Positions 23,508-31,865 of a DNA stretch of 64,000 bases are shown one piece after another. Position numbers and translations under genes: made by a program. Positions within the stretch are counted from its first letter, which is position 1, and each line of letters begins with the position of its first letter. This stretch comes from Bacillota bacterium (GTDB taxonomy: Bacteria; Bacillota_A; Clostridia; Lachnospirales; Lachnospiraceae), in NCBI GenBank assembly GCA_023407175.1, contig JAEYMU010000024.1:62001-126000 (forward strand). The letters run 5' to 3'. The notes under the pieces are model-generated. The model made no database searches, was not told the origin of the DNA, and saw only the letters and a list, made by a program, of their open reading frames with translations.

Positions 23508-25220
23508 ATGTCAAACTTTGTTTTATTGACTGCGGCAGATACGTCAGGCGGTCTGCAGATGGGATTGTGGCTGCTCATTGCAACGGCCCTGGTATTCTTC
23601 ATGCAAAGCGGTTTTGCAATGCTCGAAACCGGCTTTACCCGTGCCAAGAATGCGGGTAATATTATAATGAAAAATATCATTAATTTCTGCATCAATACTA
23701 TGGCATTTATTTTTCTGGGCTTCGGACTGATGATGGCCGAAAATTATGTGTTCGGTATTGCGGGTATACCGAATTTGCTTATATTTGATCAATTTGATGA
23801 TTTTATATCAAAGGGCTATGCAGCATCCTTGTTTAGCAATCTTGTCTTTTGTGCAACGGCGGCGACTATTGTCTCCGGTGCGATGGCAGAGCGTACCAAA
23901 TTCAACGCATATTGTATTTATTCTGCTGTGATTGGCGGCGTTGTATATCCAATCGAAGCCGGCTGGGTACATAATTCACAGGGCTGGCTGTATCAGCTGG
24001 GCTTTACGGATTTTGCAGGCTCTGCTACCGTCCACATGGCAGGTGGTATTACCGCGCTGATCGGTGCAATTGTATTAGGCCCCAGAATCGGTAAATATAC
24101 CAGAAACGAAAAGGGTGAGATAAAATCCTGTGCCATACCGGGGCATTCTCTGACCATCGGGGCCCTGGGCTGCTTCATCCTATGGTTTGGATGGTATGGC
24201 TTTAATGGCCTGGGAGCCTCCGGCATCACCCAGTTAAGTGCGATATTTATTACGACAACCATTTCCCCGGCTGCTGCGACAATCACCTGTATGCTTTATA
24301 CCGGCTGGAAGAATGGAAAGCCGGATGTTACCATGTGCCTGAATGCTTCTGTTGCCGGCTTGGTTGCAATATCGGCGGGCTGTGCCTATGTAAATGCCAA
24401 GGGTGCCGTAATCATCGGTATCATATCCGGAATTTTAATCGTAGTCGGAGTAGAATTTCTTGACCGGAAGCTTCATATCGATGACCCTGTGGGGGCGGTG
24501 GCTGTACACGGCCTGAACGGTATCTGGGGCTGTCTTGCAGTCGGTTTGCTGGATAAGGATTTGGGACTGTTCTATAGCGGCAGATTTGACCTTCTTGGAG
24601 TACAGCTGCTGGGTATCACAGCCATTGGGATGTTTACTGCGGTCTGTATGCTTGCAGTATTCTTAGGGCTGAAATATACCATAGGTCTGCGTGCTTCCAG
24701 AGAGGATGAGATTCTGGGTATGGACATCAGTGAGCATGGTCTGGCCTCTGCATATGCTGATTTCCTTCCCACTGCACCGGCCCATACGTCGGAGGATGAA
24801 TTTGAGCTGGATCTTGAGGATTTAAAGCCGGTCAGGCTCTCTAATACGGTCAGCCGCGGCGGAAGCAAATATACAAAAATTACGATTATATGCAATGAAT
24901 ATAAATTTGGTGTTTTAAAGGATGCCATGACAGTAATCGGAGTAACCGGCATGACGGTAACCAATGTGGTTGGCTGTGGGGTTCAAAAGGGAAAGACAGG
25001 AAGCTATCATGGAGTTAAAATGAGCATGAATCTTCTTCCGAAGGTGCAGGTGGATATTGTAGTGTCCACGGTAGATCCGGCACTGGTGGTTGCTGTTGCA
25101 CAGAAGGCACTTTACAGCGGAAATGTAGGAGACGGTAAAATTTTTATCTCTGAAATCGATGATGTTATGAGGGTGCGTACCGGTGAGACGGGTATGGCTG
25201 CTCTGGATGATGATAAATAA
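23508..25220 (+). CDS. amt: Ammonium transporter fused to a C-terminal PII domain
   Basis: 570 residues. Residues 1-405 form an eleven-helix Amt channel with the twin histidines His176 (SATVHMAGG) and His334 (AVAVHGLNG) and the ETGFTRAKN motif. After a linker (405-453), residues 454-562 form a complete PII protein with GCGVQKGKT, GDGKIF and RVRTGETG for ATP and 2-oxoglutarate binding. At the T-loop position of the uridylylated Tyr51, this domain has Met505. The fused PII probably gates the channel in cis. GGAGG precedes the ATG. Confidence 0.95.
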   Translation: MSNFVLLTAADTSGGLQMGLWLLIATALVFFMQSGFAMLETGFTRAKNAGNIIMKNIINFCINTMAFIFLGFGLMMAENYVFGIAGIPNLLIFDQFDDFISKGYAASLFSNLVFCATAATIVSGAMAERTKFNAYCIYSAVIGGVVYPIEAGWVHNSQGWLYQLGFTDFAGSATVHMAGGITALIGAIVLGPRIGKYTRNEKGEIKSCAIPGHSLTIGALGCFILWFGWYGFNGLGASGITQLSAIFITTTISPAAATITCMLYTGWKNGKPDVTMCLNASVAGLVAISAGCAYVNAKGAVIIGIISGILIVVGVEFLDRKLHIDDPVGAVAVHGLNGIWGCLAVGLLDKDLGLFYSGRFDLLGVQLLGITAIGMFTAVCMLAVFLGLKYTIGLRASREDEILGMDISEHGLASAYADFLPTAPAHTSEDEFELDLEDLKPVRLSNTVSRGGSKYTKITIICNEYKFGVLKDAMTVIGVTGMTVTNVVGCGVQKGKTGSYHGVKMSMNLLPKVQVDIVVSTVDPALVVAVAQKALYSGNVGDGKIFISEIDDVMRVRTGETGMAALDDDK

Positions 25221-25240
25221 ATATTAACATAAAAATCACC

Positions 25241-25276
25241 AATGCCATGTGACTTAATTGCACATGGCATTTTTAT
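25241..25276 (+). terminator. Terminator between amt and the convergent ABC-2 exporter
   Basis: AATGCCATGTG (25241-25251) pairs with CACATGGCATT (25261-25271), followed by TTTAT. Both flanking genes end here, and A-rich sequence upstream lets it work in both directions. Confidence 0.88.
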
Positions 25277-25282
25277 ATATTT

Positions 25283-26062
25283 TTATGACATACTGCTTTT
25301 TAGTTTCCTTAGTCCAAACATGAAAACGTAATGCGATATAATGATTAGCGTCACTAGCCATATTACATTTATTGTTAGGAATCTCATGTTCTCGTTGATG
25401 TTAAACGGATTTGTTAAAACACTTACTGGAGTATAAATATAACACTGGAAAGGTAGTATCATGAATAAATTATACAAAGCCTTTGGCAACATTGACAAAG
25501 GTACCAAACTACCTGATACAATCACGCGAAGTGCAGCAATAATTCTTATTAGTCCTCTTATTTTATCGATATAAAGCGCAAGTAAACCAATTGTATACCA
25601 GATAAAAAATTCAACTAACATTCCTGTTATACTACATAATATAAAGAATAAAATCGATGAGCAAGAGGATTTGCCCCATAATAGTATTAGAAGAATTACT
25701 GGAATGAATACCAATGAGTAAACTGCCATAGCCGCCAGATACTTAGATATTAAAGGCGTAATATATCGGTATGGCCGAATTAAACAATTAAAGATTCTGC
25801 CGCCTAAAATATCATCCTCTATATCAGCAGATATATGTACAAAGGAATATGCCAGTGTTAAAAGCCCTGTTACCAAATAGTAAAGAACCATATATTCATA
25901 GTCCAGATTTGACTGCAAGGAGATAAAATACCAAAGAAAAATATAAAGAAACATCTGTATAGGTAATTCAATGAGCTTGAAAAATACAGATATAGGGTAT
26001 TTTAAATATGCCTTTAAATAGCTAAAAAACAAATAGAAATGCTTATCCATTAATGCTTTCAT
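25283..26062 (-). CDS. ABC-2 exporter membrane subunit (COG3694 type)
   Basis: 259 residues with six predicted membrane segments. Two consecutive related membrane subunits after one ATPase are the pattern of the COG4586/4587/3694 exporters linked to viologen and antibiotic efflux. It is last in a four-gene minus-strand operon and overlaps the preceding gene by 20 nt. The DNA is much more AT-rich than the amt side, as is the whole operon, which suggests separate acquisition. GGAGAAGAT precedes the ATG. Confidence 0.85.
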   Translation of the reverse strand: MKALMDKHFYLFFSYLKAYLKYPISVFFKLIELPIQMFLYIFLWYFISLQSNLDYEYMVLYYLVTGLLTLAYSFVHISADIEDDILGGRIFNCLIRPYRYITPLISKYLAAMAVYSLVFIPVILLILLWGKSSCSSILFFILCSITGMLVEFFIWYTIGLLALYIDKIRGLIRIIAALRVIVSGSLVPLSMLPKALYNLFMILPFQCYIYTPVSVLTNPFNINENMRFLTINVIWLVTLIIISHYVFMFGLRKLKSSMS

Positions 26063-26843
26063 ATCTTCTCCGACCCTTTCTAAAGACGATATTGCTCAAG
26101 CCCCACCAAAATATCAAATTTATAACCAAAGCAATAAGGTAAATCAAGATAAAATCCGTTTGTATTTTGGCAAGAACTAATTCTGCTGAGAATGTGCTAA
26201 AAAAATAAAATGGAAATACAATACAAAAGACCCCTTTTATTATGGTGGGAAAGATAACAAGTGGATACTTATTGAATAATGTCAAGTTCTCGCTAATCTC
26301 AGTTAATGCATCCACCTTATGAAGCCAAAATGCAAAATAACTAATAGTAAATTGTAATAATGAAAAAGTTATACAAGCCACTATCACAATGAAGATTCCT
26401 AATAAAAGCTTCCAAATCTCCAATTTGATCTGAGCCAGACATAGAATCACGACAAATTTGACAATGGTTAATAACAATCCACTAATATCCATATTTAAGA
26501 TAATTAATCGAAGTCTTGTATCAAGCGGACGGCAAAGCTGAACATCTAAGGTTCCCCCATAAATAAGATTCCAATATTGCGATGCAATAGAAAACACATT
26601 CTGATTCAGGCCATAGAAAAACTCAGAAAATGCCACATAAACTAATATCTGCGAAAAACTCCAACCCTTAATATTAAAACCAACCTCTGTCACAATGTAC
26701 CAGAAGAAAATACTACTCAGCAAAAAAATAACATTACTTATTGCATGAAAAATATAATCTCCCCTATATAAACTTATTTTTTTCATTCTAAGTTTCAAAC
26801 TAATTTTTAGTATTCGAATTCCTCTTTTTAATAGCATATTCAT
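26043..26843 (-). CDS. ABC-2 exporter membrane subunit (COG4587 type)
   Basis: 266 residues with six predicted membrane segments and a basic N-terminus. It is the partner of the next subunit in a heteromeric exporter. AAAGAGG lies close before the ATG. The first 44 nt overlap the end of the ATPase gene, an unusually long overlap that points to tight translational coupling. Confidence 0.85.
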   Translation of the reverse strand: MNMLLKRGIRILKISLKLRMKKISLYRGDYIFHAISNVIFLLSSIFFWYIVTEVGFNIKGWSFSQILVYVAFSEFFYGLNQNVFSIASQYWNLIYGGTLDVQLCRPLDTRLRLIILNMDISGLLLTIVKFVVILCLAQIKLEIWKLLLGIFIVIVACITFSLLQFTISYFAFWLHKVDALTEISENLTLFNKYPLVIFPTIIKGVFCIVFPFYFFSTFSAELVLAKIQTDFILIYLIALVINLIFWWGLSNIVFRKGRRRYESING

Positions 26844-27735
26844 ATACCTCTTTAATTCCCGTATTCTCGATTTCTATATTGGTAATATCGAATGCATCAG
26901 CTGCGATTTTTAATATGTCACTCTTTTCTTTTTCGGATTCATATTTATATATTCCCAGATGATTTCCTGTTTCTACACAACGGTTACTTAACTCATTTTG
27001 CTTATCTTTACTAAGTATATCAGTGTAGGTAATCCTCATCAACTTTTCATGTGATATAATACTATTCAATTCATCTGCACTTGCATCATAAAGTACTTCA
27101 CCATCGCTCAAAATTATCGCCCTATCACAGTATGACTGTAGATATTCTACTTCATGAGTAACTATAATTATTGTAGAATTAAACAATTCATTTATCTTTA
27201 CAAGCAAATTATAAACATTTTTCTTGGCTTGCAGATCTAATCCATTCGTAGGCTCATCTAAGTATATATATTCTGGCTGATGCAAAAGAATTGATATAAT
27301 CTCACATTTTACACGTTCACCATAACTGAGTTTTCTATATTGTTTGTGATATAAGTTTTTGATGTCTAAGTATTGGTTGCAAAAATTAAGTTTCTCTTGA
27401 AACTCTTTATCTTTTATCTCATATATTTCTTTAAAAAAATATAGATTATCAATTACTTCAAGATCAATAATAAAAGAAGGCTTCTGATTAAATAATACAC
27501 CCATTTTCTTTCGTAGTTTTTTTTGATCCTTAAAGGAATCCACGCTGCCTACAAGAATTTCACCCGCAATAGGTTTTATAACTCCTGTAATACACTTAAG
27601 CAAAGTGGATTTACCAGAGCCATTATGTCCAAGCAATGCTACAATTTCACCTTTCGCTACCTGGAAAGAAACATTTTCTAAGATTTTCACTTTATTCTTC
27701 TTGTATGTTACCGATACATTTTTTACATCAATCAT
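26800..27735 (-). CDS. ABC exporter ATP-binding protein (COG4586 type)
   Basis: 311 residues. Walker A GHNGSGKSTLLK, signature LSYGERVKCEI (the usual LSGGQ is altered to LSYGE), Walker B IYLDEPTNGLD and the switch His in IIVTHEVEYL. The C-terminal 90 residues are an extension typical of this group. It energises the two ABC-2 membrane subunits that follow. The ribosome binding site (GGGAG) is about 13 nt from the ATG, and the start overlaps the small HELYH gene by 8 nt. Confidence 0.92.
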   Translation of the reverse strand: MIDVKNVSVTYKKNKVKILENVSFQVAKGEIVALLGHNGSGKSTLLKCITGVIKPIAGEILVGSVDSFKDQKKLRKKMGVLFNQKPSFIIDLEVIDNLYFFKEIYEIKDKEFQEKLNFCNQYLDIKNLYHKQYRKLSYGERVKCEIISILLHQPEYIYLDEPTNGLDLQAKKNVYNLLVKINELFNSTIIIVTHEVEYLQSYCDRAIILSDGEVLYDASADELNSIISHEKLMRITYTDILSKDKQNELSNRCVETGNHLGIYKYESEKEKSDILKIAADAFDITNIEIENTGIKEVYEYAIKKRNSNTKN

Positions 27736-28027
27736 AGCTGTTTCTTATTCTCCCTTTCGTAAATTGTATTATAAGAGATCTATCATAAACCAGGTTAATA
27801 AGAGTAAAGAGATAATACTCTTCTGCATTAAAATCCCCTAACAAAGGATAAGGACACAGAATACGACCTTGTTGAGTTAGAAACTTCACATGATATAACT
27901 CATGTAATAAATCTGGTACTTCATAATTCTTCTTTAACTGAATAGTTATACTATTATAAGTAGATTTCAAACAATTTTGGTCCTGTTCGAACTCAATACT
28001 AACCCGGTAAATATCCTGTAGGCACAA
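27728..28027 (-). CDS. Small protein with HExxH motif, first gene of the exporter operon
   Basis: 99 residues from a TTG start with AAGGA five nt upstream. LLHELYHVKFL contains His42-Glu43-x-x-His46, the zinc-binding signature of metallopeptidases, followed by an acidic NAEEYYLF that could supply a third ligand. No signal peptide or membrane segment. A strong promoter (28043-28071) lies directly upstream and the next gene overlaps, so it looks like a real gene and not a remnant. The very short leader is a caution. Role unknown; processing of an exported peptide is one possibility. Confidence 0.55.
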   Translation of the reverse strand: MCLQDIYRVSIEFEQDQNCLKSTYNSITIQLKKNYEVPDLLHELYHVKFLTQQGRILCPYPLLGDFNAEEYYLFTLINLVYDRSLIIQFTKGRIRNSYD

Positions 28028-28042
28028 TCAATCCTTAAAAAC

Positions 28043-28071
28043 AGGATATCAAAAATAATACAATATGTCAA
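28043..28071 (-). promoter_or_regulatory. SigmaA-type promoter of the exporter operon
   Basis: Read on the minus strand, TTGACA (28071-28066) and TATCCT (28048-28043) are separated by 17 nt. The start would be near 28036, only about 9 nt before the TTG start codon, so transcript and start codon choice deserve checking. Confidence 0.65.
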
Positions 28072-28227
28072 AAATTGTTTATTTTTTAATGTAAAATATA
28101 AAAATGTTATATGCTTTCCTGTCACAATCGCCGTTCATTGGTGGAATTTTTGCACATAAAGGAAAACTTAATAGATGGTTATTACAGCAGACGAATATGT
28201 AAATTTGTACAATTATTTTTAAAAAGA

Positions 28228-28257
28228 TTGAAAAGACCATAGATAATAATATATAAT
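28228..28257 (+). promoter_or_regulatory. Promoter for the histidine phosphatase-rlmH unit
   Basis: TTGAAA (28228-28233) and TATAAT (28252-28257) with an 18-nt spacer. The start near 28264 leaves about 110 nt of leader. The surrounding 28072-28373 is AT-rich and shows no other convincing gene. Confidence 0.6.
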
Positions 28258-28373
28258 GAAATTGCATCTATGATCTTTATTCGTAAAAGAGATAATTTTA
28301 TGGGTAAAGATTCTGTTTTAAAATGCTAAAGCCAAGAAGCCAGAAAATACAAGAATTAGAGAGGCATTAAAAT

Positions 28374-28961
28374 ATGCGCATAGGATTGTTACGTCACTTT
28401 AAAGTGAATTGCCCACATAGAAAAATGATGACTTCGAAGGAATTTCGTGAATGGTCTGAAAAGTATGAAGTCTCCAAGGTTATTAAGAAACGGGTTGAAA
28501 TGTATGGAATTGAATGGGACATTTGCTACGCCAGCGATTTGCCGCGGGCAATCACGACGGCGCAGGAGGTTTACAGCGGAAATGTCATGCTGGACAAGCT
28601 GCTGCGGGAAGTGGACAATGCACCCTTCATACATACGGAACGGATTAAATTACCCTTTGAGGTATGGCATATCTGCGGGAGGCTGGCCTGGTATTTTAAA
28701 TCAAGAAGCCAGCCGGAGAACAGAACGGATACCATACGGCGTATTAATGCATTCCTTGACAGGATTGACTGGTCCCAGGAGAATATATTAATCGTATTCC
28801 ACGGCTTCATGCTTTATAATTTTCAGAAGGAGCTGCGAAGACGCGGCTTCAAAGGCGAGAAGCTAAAGCTTGTGAAAAACGGCGTGTTATACGAATATGT
28901 CCGGGAAGAAGAGTTAAAGGAAGTAATGGAGAATGAAAATAACGCTGATATGTGTGGGTAA
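28374..28961 (+). CDS. Histidine phosphatase superfamily protein
   Basis: 195 residues. The phosphoglycerate-mutase-like fold is indicated by GLLRHFKVN (the usual RHG is RHF), [24 protein letters not shown] and the second catalytic His in LIVFHGFM. Substrate unknown. It starts 110 nt after a good promoter and overlaps rlmH by 29 nt. Confidence 0.83.
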   Translation: MRIGLLRHFKVNCPHRKMMTSKEFREWSEKYEVSKVIKKRVEMYGIEWDICYASDLPRAITTAQEVYSGNVMLDKLLREVDNAPFIHTERIKLPFEVWHICGRLAWYFKSRSQPENRTDTIRRINAFLDRIDWSQENILIVFHGFMLYNFQKELRRRGFKGEKLKLVKNGVLYEYVREEELKEVMENENNADMCG

Positions 28962-29412
28962 GCTAAAGGAAAAGTATCTGGTCCAGGGAGTGGACGAGTA
29001 TGTGAAGCGTCTCTCAAGATACTGTTCCCTTGAGATCATAGAGCTTATGGATGAGAAGACTCCCGACCATGGAGGAGAAGCCCTGGAGGAGCAGATTAAG
29101 AGGAAAGAAGGAGAGCGTATCCTTAAGGTATTAAAGGAGGATGCCTACTGCATTGCTTTAGCCATTGAGGGAAATATGCTATCCTCTGAGGAGCTGGCGG
29201 ACAGGATAGACCGGCTTGGAGTAAACGGCACCAGCCATATTTGCTTTATCATCGGAGGGTCTTTGGGGCTTTCCGGTGAGGTTTTAAAAAGAGCCGATTA
29301 TTTGTTAAGCTTTTCACGTATGACCTTTCCCCATCAATTAATGCGTATGATATTGCTGGAACAGGTCTACCGTTCCTACCGTATTATGAATAACCAACCA
29401 TATCATAAATAG
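28933..29412 (+). CDS. rlmH: 23S rRNA (pseudouridine1915-N3)-methyltransferase RlmH
   Basis: 159 residues, the standard length of this SPOUT methyltransferase. [16 protein letters not shown] at the N-terminus, [18 protein letters not shown] in the knot and [20 protein letters not shown] with NQPYHK at the C-terminus are near-invariant. It methylates position N3 of pseudouridine 1915 in helix 69 of 23S rRNA, using S-adenosylmethionine. The ATG overlaps the preceding gene by 29 nt. Confidence 0.96.
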   Translation: MKITLICVGKLKEKYLVQGVDEYVKRLSRYCSLEIIELMDEKTPDHGGEALEEQIKRKEGERILKVLKEDAYCIALAIEGNMLSSEELADRIDRLGVNGTSHICFIIGGSLGLSGEVLKRADYLLSFSRMTFPHQLMRMILLEQVYRSYRIMNNQPYHK

Positions 29413-29423
29413 CCCATTCAATT

Positions 29424-29470
29424 AAAAAGCTGCGGCTTAGTCAAACATGGACTTTTACGCAGCTTTTTTT
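29424..29470. terminator. Bidirectional terminator after rlmH
   Basis: AAAAAGCTGCG (29424-29434) and CGCAGCTTTTT (29459-29469) with a further T run. An inner AGTC / GACT pairing lies in the loop. The A-rich left side allows use by the convergent CD3324-type gene. Confidence 0.9.
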
Positions 29471-29485
29471 AATGAAGGAACGAAT

Positions 29486-29767
29486 TTATGACAATTCACT
29501 CCTTTTTTCCTTTAAGATAATTCGCTGGATACTTTTTACGGATAAATAATATTCCTCTGCCAATTCTGACGTGCGTGCACCCTGAATATATTTCAGATAG
29601 ATTTCCCGGTCACGCTTCCCGGTCAGCTGTCTTATTTGTGTATTATCCCCCCAGCACTTGCGGCTGTCGGACTTTCGTGGGATATAGAGGTATTGTCCGT
29701 CGGCATATTCCTGTATCAGCTCTAAAAGTTCTTTGGGCAGAATATGTTCTGCTCTGATATAGCTCAT
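29486..29767 (-). CDS. CD3324-type (Mor-like) helix-turn-helix protein
   Basis: 93 residues. It begins MSYIRAEHILPKELLELIQE and contains YADGQYLYIPRK, both hallmarks of the small CD3324 family of Clostridia. A C-terminal helix-turn-helix (ARTSELAEEYYLSVKSIQRI) suggests DNA binding, similar to Mor/C activators of phage Mu. No phage genes are nearby. Target unknown. AGGAGGCGC precedes the ATG. Confidence 0.8.
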   Translation of the reverse strand: MSYIRAEHILPKELLELIQEYADGQYLYIPRKSDSRKCWGDNTQIRQLTGKRDREIYLKYIQGARTSELAEEYYLSVKSIQRIILKEKRSELS

Positions 29768-29989
29768 TTTGCGCCTCCTAATATAAAATCTAAGGATTAT
29801 GCAAAGGCTATGATATTATTTTGAAATAATGCGATAGCCTCTGCTACGCATTAATAACTAATTTTCTCATAAAAAATAGCTCCTTTCCTGCTGCTGACAC
29901 CAAGCGCAGTAATACTTTTGTACCTTATGCTCTATATTACCATGATTTTACCGGACTTGCCAACTGTTTTATTGATATTTTGGAATGAT

Positions 29990-30559
29990 TTAGGCAAAGC
30001 CAAAGTATCTCAAAAGTCCCAGATAAATCCCGTAGGCGAATTGATATTGATCATCACGAAGCTTAACGGCGTCGGAGGAATTTGAAATGTATGCCAGTTC
30101 GATTAATAAGGCAGTCATTTCGGTTCGCCGCAGGACAAAAAGTGAAGGCCTGACAAAGATGCCGTTGTCACGGGTACCAACCATCTCCGTTATGCCTGTC
30201 ATGATTTGTTCGGCCAGCCACTGCGCTTCCGTACCCAGCTCAAACAGATAGATTTCTGTTCCGTTAATGGCCGGATTCTCGTTGGAATTTACGTGAATGC
30301 TTAGAAAATAATCCGCCGGCCATTCATTTGCCATCTGCACCCTTGCAGCCAGACTGGTCGCAGCACTGGTTCCAAGAACGGTTTCTGGTGTAGGTCTGGA
30401 TAATCTGGCTTCAAAATTTGGATTGCTGTTTAGCAGATCAGCCAGATAAATACCCACCTGGTAAGTAATATCCTGTTCGTAAAGCCCATTACCTACGGCT
30501 CCGGCATTTGGGTTTCCGGTAGGATTGTGACCTTGATCTATAAATATTTTAATAGCCAA
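29990..30559 (-). CDS. N-acetylmuramoyl-L-alanine amidase (Amidase_3)
   Basis: 189 residues from the TTG at 30559. Zinc ligands and the catalytic Glu are present: FIDQGHNPTG (His), GLYEQDITYQ (Glu), LSIHVNSNEN (His) and LIELAYISNSSD (Glu). It cleaves the amide between muramic acid and the stem peptide. The start follows AAAGGAAG; an open extension upstream to 30682 lacks a ribosome binding site and family similarity. There is no signal peptide or cell wall domain, so it may be released by lysis, act in sporulation or be exported another way. Confidence 0.85.
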   Translation of the reverse strand: MAIKIFIDQGHNPTGNPNAGAVGNGLYEQDITYQVGIYLADLLNSNPNFEARLSRPTPETVLGTSAATSLAARVQMANEWPADYFLSIHVNSNENPAINGTEIYLFELGTEAQWLAEQIMTGITEMVGTRDNGIFVRPSLFVLRRTEMTALLIELAYISNSSDAVKLRDDQYQFAYGIYLGLLRYFGFA

Positions 30560-30708
30560 AGTAGCACTTCCTTTTTCCTTGTTTACTATTATTATCATAT
30601 TCCGAGAATAGATAGTTGCTACTGTCTGTAACGATAAAAAATAATTACTTAGGACGGAATATAAATATCGACAGCCTTCCATAATCTACTTGTATAAAAC
30701 GGTGGCCC

Positions 30709-30825
30709 CGTGATAATATAAGTTATCAGAAGCGCTTTATGCTTCTGATAAAAGGCGCGACTTGTGCGCCGTGCATCACGATTATCGGAATGTTTTTTGT
30801 TCCGATAATATAAGTTATCAGAAGC
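30709..30825. repeat. Multi-stem palindromic element with 22-bp direct repeats
   Basis: CGTGAT (30709-30714) pairs with ATCACG (30775-30780) and encloses two hairpins, TTATCAGAAGC / GCTTCTGATAA (30723-30751) and GGCGC / GCGCC (30754-30770), forming a possible three-way junction. A further stem ATTATCGGAA / TTCCGATAAT spans 30781-30809. The 22 bp from 30712 recur exactly at 30804. It ends about 20 nt before the start codon at 30846. It may be a mobile repeat or a structured 5' leader. Confidence 0.6.
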
Positions 30826-30845
30826 ACAAAGAAATGAGGTTAAAG

Positions 30846-31166
30846 ATGAAGGAAGAATTGGGACAGCTGGATGCTGATTTAAAAGGACTTTTTATGGAGA
30901 ATAAGCTGGAAGAGATGTATGGGCTTCTGAAAGAGCAGCCTGTGGAAAGCGTCAGTGAAATCAGTGAATACAGTTGGAATATCGTTAAAAAATATTATGA
31001 AACCGAGCGGTTTGATTTATTGTTTGAACATTTCAAATTCGTTGCTTATTCCTGCTTCCTTGCGGAGTATTCCCATCAAATCGGCGTGATCAATGATGGA
31101 GCCTTTGAATTTATGGCCGGAGTCTACCAGGATTTATATGAACGGAAAAAGCAGCAGAGACAATAG
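30846..31166 (+). CDS. Hypothetical protein
   Basis: 106-residue protein, mostly helical and acidic (MKEELGQLDADLKGLFMENK at the start). The ATG at 30846 lies six nt after GAGG; the frame is open upstream to 30762, but that stretch is the hairpin element. No domain is recognised, and no signal or membrane segment. It is 24 nt before a histidine phosphatase, so the two may be coexpressed. Confidence 0.6.
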   Translation: MKEELGQLDADLKGLFMENKLEEMYGLLKEQPVESVSEISEYSWNIVKKYYETERFDLLFEHFKFVAYSCFLAEYSHQIGVINDGAFEFMAGVYQDLYERKKQQRQ

Positions 31167-31190
31167 AAGAAACAAAAGGGGATGCACAGG

Positions 31191-31820
31191 ATGGTTAATC
31201 TATATCTTATCAGACACGGAAGGCAAAACAGCAGATTGTGCAATGTTGATGTAGAGCTCTCACCGGAGGGAATAAAACAGGCAGAGCTTCTTCGTGCAAG
31301 GCTTAGAAGCTATGGGCTTGATGCCCTGTATTCCAGTGATTTAATACGGGCAAGACAAACCGCAGAAATCATTAATCAGGAACTGGAACTGCCGCTCCAA
31401 ATCAGAGGAGCAATCAGGGAGATATCCTTTGGTGAACTCGAAGGAAAGAGCGATGAATATAACGATACGTATTTTCGGGAATTCAAGGAGGAACAGCTTA
31501 AGCTTCTGGAGGATATCCCATATCCGGGAGGAGAGAATGGCACCTCTGTCTATGAGAGGGCCATGCCGGTGATAGAGGAGCTGGTACATAGCGGCAATAA
31601 GAATATCGCAGTAGTCACCCATGGCGGTACGATAAGAGCATTGCTTGCCGCCCTGTTCGGTAAAACCCAGGCAAAAAGATTTCTGTTTGCGGTATCCCTC
31701 GAAAATACCAGCATCACCCAGCTCGTTTACCGGCCGGAGCTGGACCGTTTTTATCTTGAACGCTTTAATGACTATGCACATCTGGAGGGATATCCGGAGC
31801 TGCACCGAAGTAATATGTAA
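31191..31820 (+). CDS. Histidine phosphatase family protein (phosphoglycerate mutase-like)
   Basis: 209 residues. LYLIRHGRQN, LYSSDLIRARQTAEI, IREISFGELEG and AVVTHGGTIRALLAAL are all canonical, so both catalytic histidines and the acid are present. Such enzymes include alpha-ribazole and sugar phosphatases; the substrate is not clear. The ATG at 31191 is nine nt after AGGGG; the ATG at 31182 abuts that site and is unlikely. Confidence 0.9.
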   Translation: MVNLYLIRHGRQNSRLCNVDVELSPEGIKQAELLRARLRSYGLDALYSSDLIRARQTAEIINQELELPLQIRGAIREISFGELEGKSDEYNDTYFREFKEEQLKLLEDIPYPGGENGTSVYERAMPVIEELVHSGNKNIAVVTHGGTIRALLAALFGKTQAKRFLFAVSLENTSITQLVYRPELDRFYLERFNDYAHLEGYPELHRSNM

Positions 31821-31848
31821 TCTATATTTTAATTTATCCTGTATCGAA

Positions 31849-31865
31849 AAAGGCGTTAAGCCTTT
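31849..31865. terminator. Short hairpin at the convergent gene ends
   Basis: AAAGGC (31849-31854) pairs with GCCTTT (31860-31865), overlapping the stop of the HAD gene. The stem is short and the T-tract poor, so termination is uncertain. Confidence 0.35.

Noticed and set aside
28079..28267. 62-codon open frame on the minus strand upstream of the HELYH gene
   Set aside because: AT-rich, no ribosome binding site, and it overlaps promoter sequence for genes on both sides.
30712..30825. Exact 22-bp direct repeats resembling CRISPR repeats
   Set aside because: Only two copies, with a self-complementary 70-bp interval and no cas genes; better explained as a palindromic element.
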